Assembly (NCBI RefSeq): GCF_041080675.1
Contig: NZ_CP163520.1
Location: 2,170,001-2,234,000 of the forward strand
Length of the DNA: 64,000 bases
Direction: 5' to 3'
From: Streptomyces sp. cg36
GTDB taxonomy: Bacteria; Actinomycetota; Actinomycetes; Streptomycetales; Streptomycetaceae
Shown here: piece by piece, positions 1 to 11,800 of the stretch
Numbering within the stretch: position 1 is the stretch's first letter
Layout: each line of letters begins with the position of its first letter
Notes under the pieces: generated by a model
The model's input: only the letters and a program-made list of their open reading frames with translations
The model's database searches: none
What the model was told of the DNA's origin: nothing
Position numbers and translations under genes: made by a program

Positions 1-374
1 TGCTGGACCAGCTTGCGGTCGGCGCCCGGGACGTAGAAGACCGGCTGGAGCTCCCGGTAGCGGCCCGACTCCTCGTTGTACGACCAGCCCACGCGGTGCC
101 GCATGAACTCGCGGAACACGAAGATCGGGGCACTGATGAAGAACGTCATCGAGTTGTGCTCGAAGGGGCTGCCGTGCCGGTCCCGCATCAGGTAGTTGAT
201 CAGGCCCCGCGAGCGCTCGGGGTCCTTCTGCAGCTCCTCCAGGGACTGCTCGCCGGCGGTCGAGACGCGGGCGGCCCAGAGCACGTCGGAGTCACCGGCG
301 GTGTGCTTCACCAGCTCGACGGTGATGTCACTGCGGAAGCTGGGCTTGAGGTCTGCGGCGGGGGTGTCGGTCAC
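1..374 (-). CDS. thyX: Flavin-dependent thymidylate synthase ThyX (5' part only)
   Basis: ThyX makes dTMP from dUMP using FAD, NADPH and methylene-tetrahydrofolate. The first 124 codons lie in the window; the C-terminal half runs off the left edge (family length is about 240 residues). The signature RHRVGWSYNEESGRY is plain (ThyX motif RHRxxSxNExSxRY), and it follows a stretch reading SPFEHNSMTFFI that is also typical of the family. The start is GTG at 374, preceded by GGAAGGA eight bases upstream; no better in-frame start is visible. It is transcribed away from the small membrane gene at 571, so the region between them holds both promoters. Confidence 0.95.
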   Translation of the reverse strand, partial: MTDTPAADLKPSFRSDITVELVKHTAGDSDVLWAARVSTAGEQSLEELQKDPERSRGLINYLMRDRHGSPFEHNSMTFFISAPIFVFREFMRHRVGWSYNEESGRYRELQPVFYVPGADRKLVQ

Positions 375-453
375 CGACGGGTCCTTCCAGTTGTTGCGGC
401 GCGACCACTCTACGGCCCGGCACCGACAACCCCGGCCCTGACGAACTGTCAAA

Positions 454-471
454 GAATTGTTCGGCCAATTC
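454..471. promoter_or_regulatory. Inverted repeat in the thyX divergent intergenic region
   Basis: GAATTG and CAATTC face each other across six bases. On the thyX strand a TTGACA hexamer (452 to 447) lies directly next to the repeat and could be a -35 box, but I do not see a matching -10. An AATTCGGG direct repeat follows. The position between two divergent genes and the unusually AT-rich composition suggest an operator; no regulator is identified. Confidence 0.3.
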
Positions 472-570
472 GGGGAATTCGGGCACCATCCGTCAACTCC
501 GTGCGTCTGTACCAGTAGACGCATCCGCCCTGAATCTCCCCTCGCCTCTCACATCAAGGAGCAGCCCCTC

Positions 571-819
571 ATGTTGCGCCGGCGCACGCCCGTCCGGTCC
601 GTTCCCTTCGCCTTCGTCGCGGAGGCCGACCGGTTCCGCAGCAATGTCACCCCACCGCCCCGCGAGCGGCTGGGCGCCGGGCGAATAGTGGGCCGTACGC
701 TGGTCGGGCTCACCGTGGTGGCCGGTCTCGCGGGCTCGCTGCTGTTCGGGCTGCCCGCGCTGTCGCCGAGCGAGGCGCCGGGCCACTCCCAGCAGTCCCA
801 GGCGTCCGACGGCCGCTGA
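571..819 (+). CDS. Small single-pass membrane protein, unknown function
   Basis: An 82-residue protein that I do not recognise as a named family. It has a basic N-terminus (MLRRRTPVRS), one hydrophobic segment at about residues 45-65 (VGLTVVAGLAGSLLFGLPAL) and a short polar, serine/glutamine-rich tail, so it is probably anchored in the membrane. ATG at 571 is chosen because AAGGAG lies 10 bases upstream. The frame is open further upstream to 457, but that extension has no ribosome-binding site and atypical codons. It sits between thyX and a PH-like membrane protein; the context gives no clear job. Confidence 0.7.
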   Translation: MLRRRTPVRSVPFAFVAEADRFRSNVTPPPRERLGAGRIVGRTLVGLTVVAGLAGSLLFGLPALSPSEAPGHSQQSQASDGR

Positions 820-958
820 CGCGCCCCCGGGGACCCGCCACCACCCGAATGGGCTGGGAGGCGCGCCCCGCGACCCCCCGAAGGTGGTCGTGCGTCGGCC
901 TCCTGGGTAGCCTCACCGGGCACAGCCAATCGAGCGTGCTTGTGAGTGAGGATCAGTC

Positions 959-1516
959 GTGCCCCTGCCCTTCCTGACGGCCGACCGCGCATTCGATGCG
1001 CCCGCCGACGGCGACCGTGTAGCGCTGCCGTTCGACGACCACGACCAGTGGCGGCGCCCCTACCGCCCGGGCCCCTGGCGGGTCGGAGCGGCGGCGGTGA
1101 TGCTGCTGCTCGCCTCGTTCGTCCTGCTCGCCGCAGTGATCATCGCGTTCACCGGTGGTCCGGCGGCGGCGGTCGCGGTCCTGGTGATCGCCCTCGCGGT
1201 GATCACGTCGGCGCTGAGACTGCTGCGCATGGGCGTCTGGGTCAGCGGGGCCGGTCTGCGCCGGGTGGGCTTCCTGCGCACCACGACGCTGCCGTGGCAG
1301 CAGATCACGGACGTACGGACGGTCCAGCAGCCGGTGCGCTGGCTCGGGCTGCCGCGCACCGTGCAGGGTCAGGCGCTGCTCGCCTCCCGGCCCGGCGGCG
1401 CGGTGCTGCCGGTGCTGTTCACCGACCACAACGCGGACTTCCTGTCCCGGGTGGAGGCGTTCGACCGGGCGGCGGACACGGTGGAGGCGTGGGGCGCGGA
1501 GTACGGACGCCCCTGA
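959..1516 (+). CDS. PH-like domain membrane protein
   Basis: A 185-residue protein. Two adjacent transmembrane helices at about residues 44-62 and 65-85 follow a short cytoplasmic N-terminus. The rest looks like the bacterial PH-like fold found in many actinobacterial membrane proteins: a strand-rich stretch with GVWVSGAGLRRVGFLR and a PWQQITDVRTV motif. No catalytic residues are visible, so a scaffold or envelope role is likely but unproven. The start is GTG at 959 with GAGG about eight bases upstream. It ends just before a strong bidirectional terminator. Confidence 0.75.
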   Translation: MPLPFLTADRAFDAPADGDRVALPFDDHDQWRRPYRPGPWRVGAAAVMLLLASFVLLAAVIIAFTGGPAAAVAVLVIALAVITSALRLLRMGVWVSGAGLRRVGFLRTTTLPWQQITDVRTVQQPVRWLGLPRTVQGQALLASRPGGAVLPVLFTDHNADFLSRVEAFDRAADTVEAWGAEYGRP

Positions 1517-1537
1517 CGCCGCGGCGTCATCGGAGGA

Positions 1538-1577
1538 ACGGGTGAGGGGCGGGCCGTGCGGCCCCGCCCCTCACCCG
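1538..1577. terminator. Bidirectional intrinsic terminator
   Basis: A GC-rich inverted repeat (ACGGGTGAGGGGCGGG matched by its complement) of about 18 base pairs with one bulged C and a tiny loop. It sits between the plus-strand gene ending at 1516 and the minus-strand gene ending at 1593, so it can stop both transcripts. It has no T-tract, as is usual in Streptomyces. Confidence 0.8.
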
Positions 1578-1592
1578 TCTCCCACGGCCGTC

Positions 1593-2033
1593 CTACTCCG
1601 CCTCGCGGAGCGTGATCGCCCGCTGCATGGCCTTGCGGGCCCGGGGGGTGTCCCGGGCGTCCTGATAGGCGACGGCGAGGCGGAACCAGCAGCGCCAGTC
1701 GTTCGGCGCGTCCTCCGTCTCGGCCTTGCGGCGGGCGAAGACCGCGTCGGCCGAGTCCCGGTCGATGCGCCCGCCGGGGGTGCGGACCAGTTCGTCGACC
1801 GGCAGCCCGCCCTCGGCCTCCAGCTCGGCGGCCAGGGCGTTGGCCCGGGTCACGAAGCGGGTGTTGGCCCAGAGGAACCAGATGCCGATCAGCGGCAGCA
1901 CCAGGACGGCGATCCCCATGGTGACGGTGATCAGCTTGCCGTCCTGGATGAGCATCACGCCGCGGCTGCCGACCAGGACGAAGTAGAAGACCAGGACGGC
2001 GGCCGTGAGGAAGTAAGTGATCTTTGCGCGCAT
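1593..2033 (-). CDS. Membrane protein with a single TPR-like repeat
   Basis: A 146-residue protein with two N-terminal transmembrane helices (about residues 5-25 and 35-57), then a soluble segment ending in a helix pair that reads like one tetratricopeptide repeat (CWFRLAVAYQDARDTPRARKA). It begins 15 bases after the dapB stop and so is probably the last gene of the rpsO-pnp-peptidase-dapB unit. No strong ribosome-binding site precedes the ATG at 2033, which fits translation coupled to dapB. The specific function is unknown. Confidence 0.8.
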   Translation of the reverse strand: MRAKITYFLTAAVLVFYFVLVGSRGVMLIQDGKLITVTMGIAVLVLPLIGIWFLWANTRFVTRANALAAELEAEGGLPVDELVRTPGGRIDRDSADAVFARRKAETEDAPNDWRCWFRLAVAYQDARDTPRARKAMQRAITLREAE

Positions 2034-2048
2034 GACCGGCAGTCCAGC

Positions 2049-4206
<2,158 letters not shown>

Positions 4207-4210
<4 letters not shown>

Positions 4211-6423
4211 TTGTCGGTGTCGTCCTTCGTCTCGTCGCCTTCTTCGCCCTCGATGACCGGGATCAGGGAGAGCTTGCCGCGGGAGTCGATCTCGGCGATC
4301 TCGACCTGGACCTTGGAGCCCACCGCGAGCACGTCCTCGACGTTCTCCACGCGCTTGCCACCGGCGAGCTTGCGGATCTGCGAGATGTGCAGCAGGCCGT
4401 CCTTGCCCGGGAGCAGGGACACGAACGCACCGAAGGTGGTGGTCTTGACGACCGTACCCAGGTAGCGCTCGCCGACCTCCGGCATGGTCGGGTTGGCGAT
4501 GCCGTTGATCGTGGCGCGGGCGGCCTCGGCCTGCGAGCCGACCTGGGCACCGATGTAGATGGTGCCGTCGTCCTCGATCGTGATCTCGGCGCCGGTGTCC
4601 TCCTGGATCTGGTTGATCATCTTGCCCTTGGGGCCGATGACCTCACCGATCTTGTCCACCGGGATCTTGACGGTGATGATCCGCGGGGCGTTCGGGGACA
4701 TCTCGTCCGGCGTGTCGATCGCTTCCATCATCACGTCGAGGATGTGGAGGCGGGCGTCGCGGGCCTGCTTGAGGGCCGCGGCCAGGACGGAGGCCGGGAT
4801 GCCGTCCAGCTTGGTGTCGAGCTGGAGGGCGGTGACGAACTCCTTGGTGCCGGCGACCTTGAAGTCCATGTCGCCGAAGGCGTCCTCCGCACCGAGGATG
4901 TCGGTGAGGGCGACGTAGTGCGTCTCGCCGTCGATCTCCTGGGAGATCAGACCCATGGCGATGCCGGCGACGGGGGCCTTGAGCGGCACACCGGCGTTCA
5001 GCAGCGACATGGTGGAGGCGCAGACCGAGCCCATCGACGTCGAGCCGTTGGAGCCGAGGGCCTCGGACACCTGGCGGATCGCGTAGGGGAACTCCTCGCG
5101 CGTCGGCAGCACCGGCACGATGGCGCGCTCGGCGAGCGCGCCATGGCCGATCTCGCGGCGCTTGGGCGAGCCCACGCGGCCGGTCTCACCGACGGAGTAC
5201 GGCGGGAAGTTGTAGTTGTGCATGTAGCGCTTGCGGGTCACCGGGGAGAGGGTGTCCAGCTGCTGCTCCATCCGGAGCATGTTGAGGGTGGTGACGCCCA
5301 GGATCTGGGTCTCGCCACGCTCGAACAGCGCCGAGCCGTGCACGCGCGGGATGGCCTCGACCTCGGCGGCCAGGGTACGGATGTCCGTGATCCCGCGGCC
5401 GTCGATGCGGACCTTGTCCTTGATGACGCGCTCGCGGACCAGCTTCTTGGTCAGCGCGCGGTAGGCGGCGGAGATCTCCTTCTCGCGGCCCTCGAAGGCC
5501 GGGAGCAGCTTCTCGGCGGCCAGCTCCTTGACGCGGTCCAGCTCGGCCTCGCGGTCCTGCTTGCCCGCGATGGTGAGCGCCTGGGCGAGCTCGCCCTTGA
5601 CGGCGGTGGCCAGCGCCTCCAGGACGTCGTCCTGGTAGTCGAGGAAGACCGGGAACTCGCCGGTCGGCTTCGCGGCCTTGGCGGCGAGGTCGGCCTGGGC
5701 CTTGCAGAGCACCTTGATGAAGGGCTTCGCGGCGTCCAGACCGGCGGCGACGACCTCCTCGGTCGGCGCCTCGGCGCCGCCCTTGACCAGCTGGATGGTC
5801 TTCTCGGTGGCCTCGGCCTCGACCATCATGATCGCGACGTCGCCGTCCTCCAGGGCGCGGCCCGCGACGACCATGTCGAAGACGGCGTCCTCGAGCTCGG
5901 TGTGCGTCGGGAAGGCGACCCACTGGCCGTTGATCAGCGCGACGCGGACGCCGCCGATCGGGCCGGAGAAGGGCAGACCGGCCAGCTGGGTGGACGCGGA
6001 CGCGGCGTTGATCGCGACGACGTCGTACAGGTGGTCGGGGTTGAGCGCCATGATCGTGGCGACGACCTGGATCTCGTTGCGCAGGCCCTTCTTGAAGGAC
6101 GGGCGCAGCGGGCGGTCGATCAGGCGGCAGGTGAGGATCGCGTCCTCGGAGGGGCGGCCCTCACGGCGGAAGAAGGAGCCGGGGATCTTGCCGGCCGCGT
6201 ACATCCGCTCCTCGACGTCCACCGTCAGGGGGAAGAAGTCGAGCTGGTCCTTGGGCTTCTTGGACGCGGACGTGGCCGAGAGGACCATCGTGTCGTCGTC
6301 CAGGTACGCGACGGCGGAGCCGGCGGCCTGCTTGGCCAGGCGGCCCGTCTCGAAGCGGATGGTGCGGGTGCCGAAGGAACCGTTGTCAATAACGGCCTCG
6401 GCGTAGTGGGTCTCGTTCTCCAC
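4207..6423 (-). CDS. pnp: Polyribonucleotide nucleotidyltransferase (PNPase)
   Basis: PNPase degrades RNA from the 3' end by phosphorolysis and can add 3' tails. The 738-residue protein shows the standard order: RNase PH domain, helical domain, second RNase PH domain, then KH ([19 protein letters not shown], about residues 600-620) and S1 ([19 protein letters not shown], about 665-685). In Streptomyces this protein was long described as guanosine pentaphosphate synthetase (GPSI). The start is GTG at 6423 with GGAG nine bases upstream; that 5' region also follows a hairpin after rpsO. Confidence 0.98.
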
Positions 6424-6656
6424 TAGCGTTTTCTCCGATACTCATCGTCTTTCGTCCCCGGGCCCGTGTGGCGGGGGGACGGTGGCGGAGAAGCGCTCCT
6501 TGGCTGCGGGCCGGTCTTCGATCGAAGCATCCGGGGGCGTTGTCTCCCCGGAGGCCACTACCGAGGACCGGCGGCGGGAGGAGGGCTTCTCGCTCATGGG
6601 GTGGTGCGTCGTACGACCAGAGTACTGAGCGTCCGGTACGTCCCGCACGTACAGCA

Positions 6657-6694
6657 AAGGGAGCGGCCCCCTAATAGGTGGGAACCGCTCCCTT
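6657..6694 (-). terminator. Hairpin between rpsO and pnp
   Basis: A perfect 10-base-pair inverted repeat (AAGGGAGCGG with CCGCTCCCTT) separated by 18 bases, just downstream of the rpsO stop. Published work on the S. coelicolor rpsO-pnp operon describes an intergenic hairpin cut by RNase III with partial readthrough into pnp. This element is in the equivalent place, so it may be a processing site as much as a terminator. Confidence 0.75.
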
Positions 6695-6703
6695 CACGGC
6701 GAC

Positions 6704-6994
6704 TTACTTGGCGCCGCCGGCCGCACCGCGGCGGATGCCCAGGCGGTCGACCAGCGTACGGAAGCGCTGGATGTCCTTCTTGGCCAGGTACTGCAGCAGG
6801 CGGCGGCGCTGGCCGACCAGGATCAGCAGACCACGACGGGAGTGGTGGTCGTGCTTGTGCGTCTTGAGGTGCTCGGTCAGGTCCGAGATGCGGCGCGAGA
6901 GCATGGCGACCTGGACCTCGGGGGAGCCGGTGTCGCCCTCCTTCTGACCGAACTCGGACATGATCTGCTTCTTCGTAGCGGCGTCGAGAGACAC
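6704..6994 (-). CDS. rpsO: 30S ribosomal protein S15
   Basis: S15 binds 16S rRNA early in 30S assembly. The 96-residue sequence has the classic S15 core: [17 protein letters not shown], then [14 protein letters not shown] and [15 protein letters not shown] at 6994 has GAGGAG six bases upstream. It is the first gene of the rpsO-pnp-peptidase-dapB transcription unit. The 200-base leader upstream is free of other genes and should contain the operon promoter. Confidence 0.98.
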   Translation of the reverse strand: MSLDAATKKQIMSEFGQKEGDTGSPEVQVAMLSRRISDLTEHLKTHKHDHHSRRGLLILVGQRRRLLQYLAKKDIQRFRTLVDRLGIRRGAAGGAK

Positions 6995-7208
6995 TCGGTA
7001 CTCCTCGTAGTCGAAATGTGCCGCCGAGTGCCCCTGGTCTTGGTCTCAGGGGAGCTTCCGTTACTCGGGAGGCGGGGATCCGCTGGGCGCAGCCTCCAGA
7101 GGGACTCCGAAGACGCGTACACAAACGGCCGTCACACAGCGTACCAGTACGGCGGGACTCGTCCGATCGGGGGTCCGCCGCCCCCGGGGCGCCTCCCGCG
7201 GCCCCCGG

Positions 7209-8681
7209 TCAGCCGCTGGTGAGCGAGCGCGCCCGGTCGAAGACGTCCAGGACGGCCAGGCAGAGCGGGACCAGCGAGAGCAGGACGGCGCCCTCGGCCA
7301 GGTCCAGGGTGCGGCCCCAGAACGGGGAGAGCCCCTTCTTGGGGATGATCAGCCCGATGGCGGTGATCAGCGCGGCCCCGGCGGCGACGGCCGCGGAGAG
7401 CCAGATCGTCCGGATGTCCAGGGAGCCGCGGTCGCCGTAGCGGACGAAGTCGTACAGGAGGTCGCCGGGCGGGTTCAGGGAGAGGCCCAGCACCAGCAGC
7501 GCGATCGCGGCGAGGCCGGCCACCAGGACGCAGGCGACCTGCGAGGTGTAGCGGAAGAGCCGGGCGCGCAGCAGCATGGCGAGCCCGGCGGTCAGGGCGA
7601 GCAGCTGGCCGTACAGGTTGTCGGAGAAGCCGAGGACGGCGGCGGAGCCGACCACGACCGCCGCGCAGCCGCCGACCAGGCCGAGCAGCATCTCGTGGCC
7701 GCGCCGGGCCTGGGCGGCGATGCGCTCGGCGTCCACGGGGCGGGGCTCGGGCGCGGAGCTGGGCTCGGCGCCGAAGTCGTCGGCGGCGGCGCTGCGCGGC
7801 GAGGCGTAGCCGATGGGGAGCCGGGCGAAGCGGGCGGAGAGGCCGGGCAGGAAGGCGACCAGGCCGATGGCGACGGGCGCGCAGACCGCGGCCGTACGGG
7901 TGGCGCTGGCCTCGGTGAGGATGGCCACGAAGGTGGCGAGCGTGCCGGTGGCGGCGAGGAAGGTGGCCGCCACGAAGGGGGCGTCGCCGCTCGGGGTGAG
8001 GGCCACCAGGGCGACCGAGGCGACCAGGACGGTCACGCAGCCGAGCAGGAACTGGAGCTTTCCGGGTCCCTCCCCGCTGTCCGGGCCGATGATCCCGGAC
8101 CCCGCGATCAGGAGCAGCGGCAGCGCGCCCAGGCCCAGGGCCACGGCGCTGGAGCGGTCGGCGTAGACGCGGGCGCGCACCCCGGCGAAGGCGGTGAGGA
8201 GCAGTCCGGCCGAGCCCGCGATGATGCCGGGCAGGCCGTGCATGTCGTGGTCGACCGGGTCCGCGTACCAGAGGACGAAGCCCATCAGGACGAGCAGCAG
8301 GACGCCGCCGACGAGGCCCGCGCCGCGCAGCAGGTCGTCGCTCCACAGATGGCGGTCGCGGGTGACGGCGGAGGCGACGGCGTCGGAGACGTCGTCGAAG
8401 ACGGCCGGGGGCAGCGACTCGGCGAACGGGCGCAGGCTGAGCAGCTCGCCGTCCAGGACCTGCTGGGCGGCCAGGGTGCGGGCGCCGTCGAGGACGGTGC
8501 CGTCGCGGCGCACCAGGTGGTAGCCGGTGGGGGCGCCCGCGGGCTGGGTCTGTCCGGTGAGCCGGAGGATCTCCGGATACACGTCGGCGACGGCGATGTC
8601 CTCCGGGAGGGCCACATCGATGCGGCTGTCGGGCGCCACGACGGTGACCCGGCAGAAGCCCGTCGCTGCGGTCGTACTCAC
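7209..8681 (-). CDS. eccD: Type VII secretion integral membrane protein EccD
   Basis: EccD is the multi-pass channel-associated subunit of the ESX membrane complex. The N-terminal 100 residues form a ubiquitin-like (YukD) domain (FCRVTVVAPDSRIDVALPED), followed by a linker and about eleven hydrophobic helices from residue 130 to the end, giving 490 residues as expected. GTG at 8681 is preceded by a GGGG tract. It diverges from eccC across 172 bases that should hold both promoters. Separating eccD from the eccB operon by about 10 kb is typical of the Streptomyces ESX layout. Confidence 0.92.
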   Translation of the reverse strand: MSTTAATGFCRVTVVAPDSRIDVALPEDIAVADVYPEILRLTGQTQPAGAPTGYHLVRRDGTVLDGARTLAAQQVLDGELLSLRPFAESLPPAVFDDVSDAVASAVTRDRHLWSDDLLRGAGLVGGVLLLVLMGFVLWYADPVDHDMHGLPGIIAGSAGLLLTAFAGVRARVYADRSSAVALGLGALPLLLIAGSGIIGPDSGEGPGKLQFLLGCVTVLVASVALVALTPSGDAPFVAATFLAATGTLATFVAILTEASATRTAAVCAPVAIGLVAFLPGLSARFARLPIGYASPRSAAADDFGAEPSSAPEPRPVDAERIAAQARRGHEMLLGLVGGCAAVVVGSAAVLGFSDNLYGQLLALTAGLAMLLRARLFRYTSQVACVLVAGLAAIALLVLGLSLNPPGDLLYDFVRYGDRGSLDIRTIWLSAAVAAGAALITAIGLIIPKKGLSPFWGRTLDLAEGAVLLSLVPLCLAVLDVFDRARSLTSG

Positions 8682-8853
8682 GTTGGTGGACCCCCTGATT
8701 CGCGGTTGCGCACACTGCGCGCGCCACCCTACCGGGCGCCGGTGTCACAGGCTGCAAGTAGGATCACCGTCGCGTGCGGGGAGTCCCCACGGATCAGCGG
8801 TGCGGGGGCGCCGGTACGCAAGTGACCGTCCGTATTGAGGGATTGATGCTCCG

Positions 8854-11800
8854 GTGAGCCAGATCGTCGTCAAACGCCCGCCGCGGTCCCTGCCGCCCGA
8901 AGTCTCCTCGGACGAGCTGCGGCTGGAGGCCCCGCCGGAGCTGCCGCGCGGACAGCAGGAGTCCGTGCTGATGCAGCTGCTGCCGATGCTCGGCATGGGC
9001 TCGTCGGTGGTGTTCTTCTTCATGCCCAACTCGGCGCCGTTCATGAAGATCATGGGCGCGCTGATGCTGGTGTCGACGGTGTCGATGGTCATCGCGCAGG
9101 TGGTGAAGTTCCGCCGCGGTGCGCAGGGGCAAATGGCAGATGTCCGACGTGACTACCTCAAGTACCTCGCCCAGACCCGGCGTGCGGTGCGCAAGACCGC
9201 GCGCCGCCAGCGCGACGCCCAGCTGTATCTGCACCCGGCGCCCGAGCAGTTGTGGTCGGTCGTCGCGGAGGGGTCGCGGGTCTGGGAGCGCCGGGTCGGC
9301 GACGACGACTTCGGGCAGGCCCGGATCGGGCTCGGCGCCCAGCAGCTGTCCACCCCGCTGATAGCGCCCGAGACGGCGCCGGTGGACGAGCTGGAACCGC
9401 TGTGCGCGGGCGCGATGCAGCAGTTCCTGGCGGTGCACGGCTCGCTGGACGGGCTGCCGATGGCGGTCTCGATGCGCGCGTTCTACCACGTGACGGTCTC
9501 CGGCGAGGCGGAGTCCGCCCAGTCGGCGGCGCGCGCGCTCGTCGCCCAGCTGGTCACGCTGCACTCCCCCGACGACCTGATGGTCGCGGTGGTCGCGGCG
9601 CCGGGCGCGGTGGGGCGCTGGGACTGGACGAAGTGGCTGCCGCACACCCAGCTGCCCGGCCAGGTCGACGGGGCCGGCACCAAGCGGCTGTTCGGCGACG
9701 ACCTGGGCGAGCTGGAACTGCTGCTGCACAGCAGGCTGGACGGGCGGCCCCGGTTCAGCCGGGACAACCTGCCGGTCCTGGACCAGCCGCACCTCGTGGT
9801 GGTCCTCGACGGCGGGATGGTGCCGCCGGACTCGATGTTCGCCGCCGCCGAGGGGCTGCAGGGCGTCACCATCGTCGAGGTGGTGCCGGGCGAGCTCGAC
9901 GAGCCGCGCGGCGGCCTGTCGGTGGTGGTGCGGCCGGGCAGGCTGCGCCTGGAGTCGGGCTTCGGCCTGGCGTACGAGGGGCTGCCCGACCAGATGTCGC
10001 TGCCGGCCGCCGAGGCTCTGGCCCGCCAGCTCGCCCCGCTGCAGATGGGCGGCGGTGACGACGACGAGCCGCTGCTGGCCAACCTCGACTTCACGGACCT
10101 GCTGAACCTGGGCGACGCGGGCTCCATCGACGTGGCTCGCACCTGGCGCCCGCGCTCCACGGCCGAGCGGCTGCGGGTGCCGATCGGCGTCGGCGAGGAC
10201 GGCCAGCCGGTGATGCTGGACCTCAAGGAGGCCGCCCAGGAGGGCATGGGCCCGCACGGCCTGTGCGTGGGCGCGACCGGCTCCGGCAAGTCGGAGCTGC
10301 TGCGCACCCTGGTGCTCGGCCTCGCCGTCACCCACACCTCGGAGACGCTGAACTTCGTCCTCGCCGACTTCAAGGGCGGCGCGACCTTCACCGGCATGTC
10401 CCAGATGCCGCACGTGGCGGCGGTCATCACCAACCTGGCGGACGACCTCACCCTGGTCGACCGCATGGGCGACGCGATCCGCGGCGAGCTCCAGCGCCGC
10501 CAGGAGCTGCTGCGCTCGGCGGGCAACTACGCCAACATGCACGACTACGAGAAGGCGCGCGCCGCGGGCGCCCCGCTGGAGCCGCTGGCCTCGCTGGTCC
10601 TGGTGATCGACGAGTTCTCCGAACTCCTCACCGCCAAGCCCGACTTCATCGACATGTTCATCCAGATCGGCCGCATCGGCCGCTCCCTGGGCGTGCACCT
10701 GCTGCTCGCCTCGCAGCGCCTGGAGGAGGGCAAGCTGCGCGGCCTCGACACGTACCTCTCGTACCGGGTGGGTCTGCGCACCTTCTCGGCGGCCGAGTCG
10801 CGCACCGCGCTGGGCGTGCCCGACGCCTACCACCTGCCGTCGGTGCCGGGCTCGGGCTACCTCAAGTTCGGCACGGACGAAATGGTCCGCTTCAAGGCGG
10901 CGTACGTGTCGGGCACCTACCGCTCCGGCGGCCCCGGCCTCACCGTGGGCCCGCTGCCGATCGAGCGGCGCCCCGCGCTGTTCACGGCCGCCCCGGTGCC
11001 GGTCGTCTACGCGGCGCCGGACCCGGCGGCCCTCACCGCGCCGGGCGAGGACGACGCGCTCGCCGACACCGTGCTCGACGTGATCGTGCGGCGTCTGGAG
11101 GGCCAGGGCGTGCCCGCCCACCAGGTATGGCTGCCGCCGCTGGACGACGCGCCCTCTCTGGACCAGCTGCTGCCGGGCATCTCGGCGAGCGCGGAGCGCG
11201 GGCTGAACGCGGCGGAGTACACCCGCCCCGGCGGTCTGATCGTGCCGCTCGGCCTCATCGACAAGCCCTTCGAGCAGCGCCGCGAGGTGCTCTACCGGGA
11301 CTTCTCCGGCGCGGCCGGCCACATGCTGGTGGTGGGCGGCCCGCAGTCCGGCAAGTCGACCCTGATGCGTACGCTGATCTCCTCGTTCGCCCTCACCCAC
11401 ACCCCGCACGAAGTGCAGTTCTACGGGCTGGACTTCGGCGGTGGCGGACTGTCGGCCGTGGCCGACCTGCCGCACGTGGGCGGCATCGCCTCCCGCCTCG
11501 ACCCCGAGCGGGTGCGGCGCACGGTGGCGGAGGTCGCGGGCGTGCTCAACCGGCGCGAGGAGTTCTTCCGCGCCAACGGCATCGACTCCATCGCCACCTA
11601 CCGGCGCCGCCGGGCCGCCGGTGACCTGCCGGGCGAGGCGTGGGGCGACGTGTTCCTGGTCATCGACGGCTGGGGCGCGTTCCGCGGCGACTACGAGATG
11701 CTCGACGGCGTCGTCCAGGACATCGCGGGCCGCGGCCTCGGCTACGGCATCCACGTGATCCTCACCGCCTCCCGCTACATGGAGGTGCGCGCCGCGCTCA

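Noticed and set aside
4387..6426. A 679-codon open frame opposite pnp
   Set aside because: Antisense shadow of PNPase; the translation has no recognisable domain and is His/Arg/Leu-biased.
6442..6597. Short minus-strand frame (MSEKPSSRRRSSVV...) upstream of pnp
   Set aside because: 51 codons, low-complexity, with no ribosome-binding site; it fits the pnp leader better than a gene, though it cannot be fully excluded.
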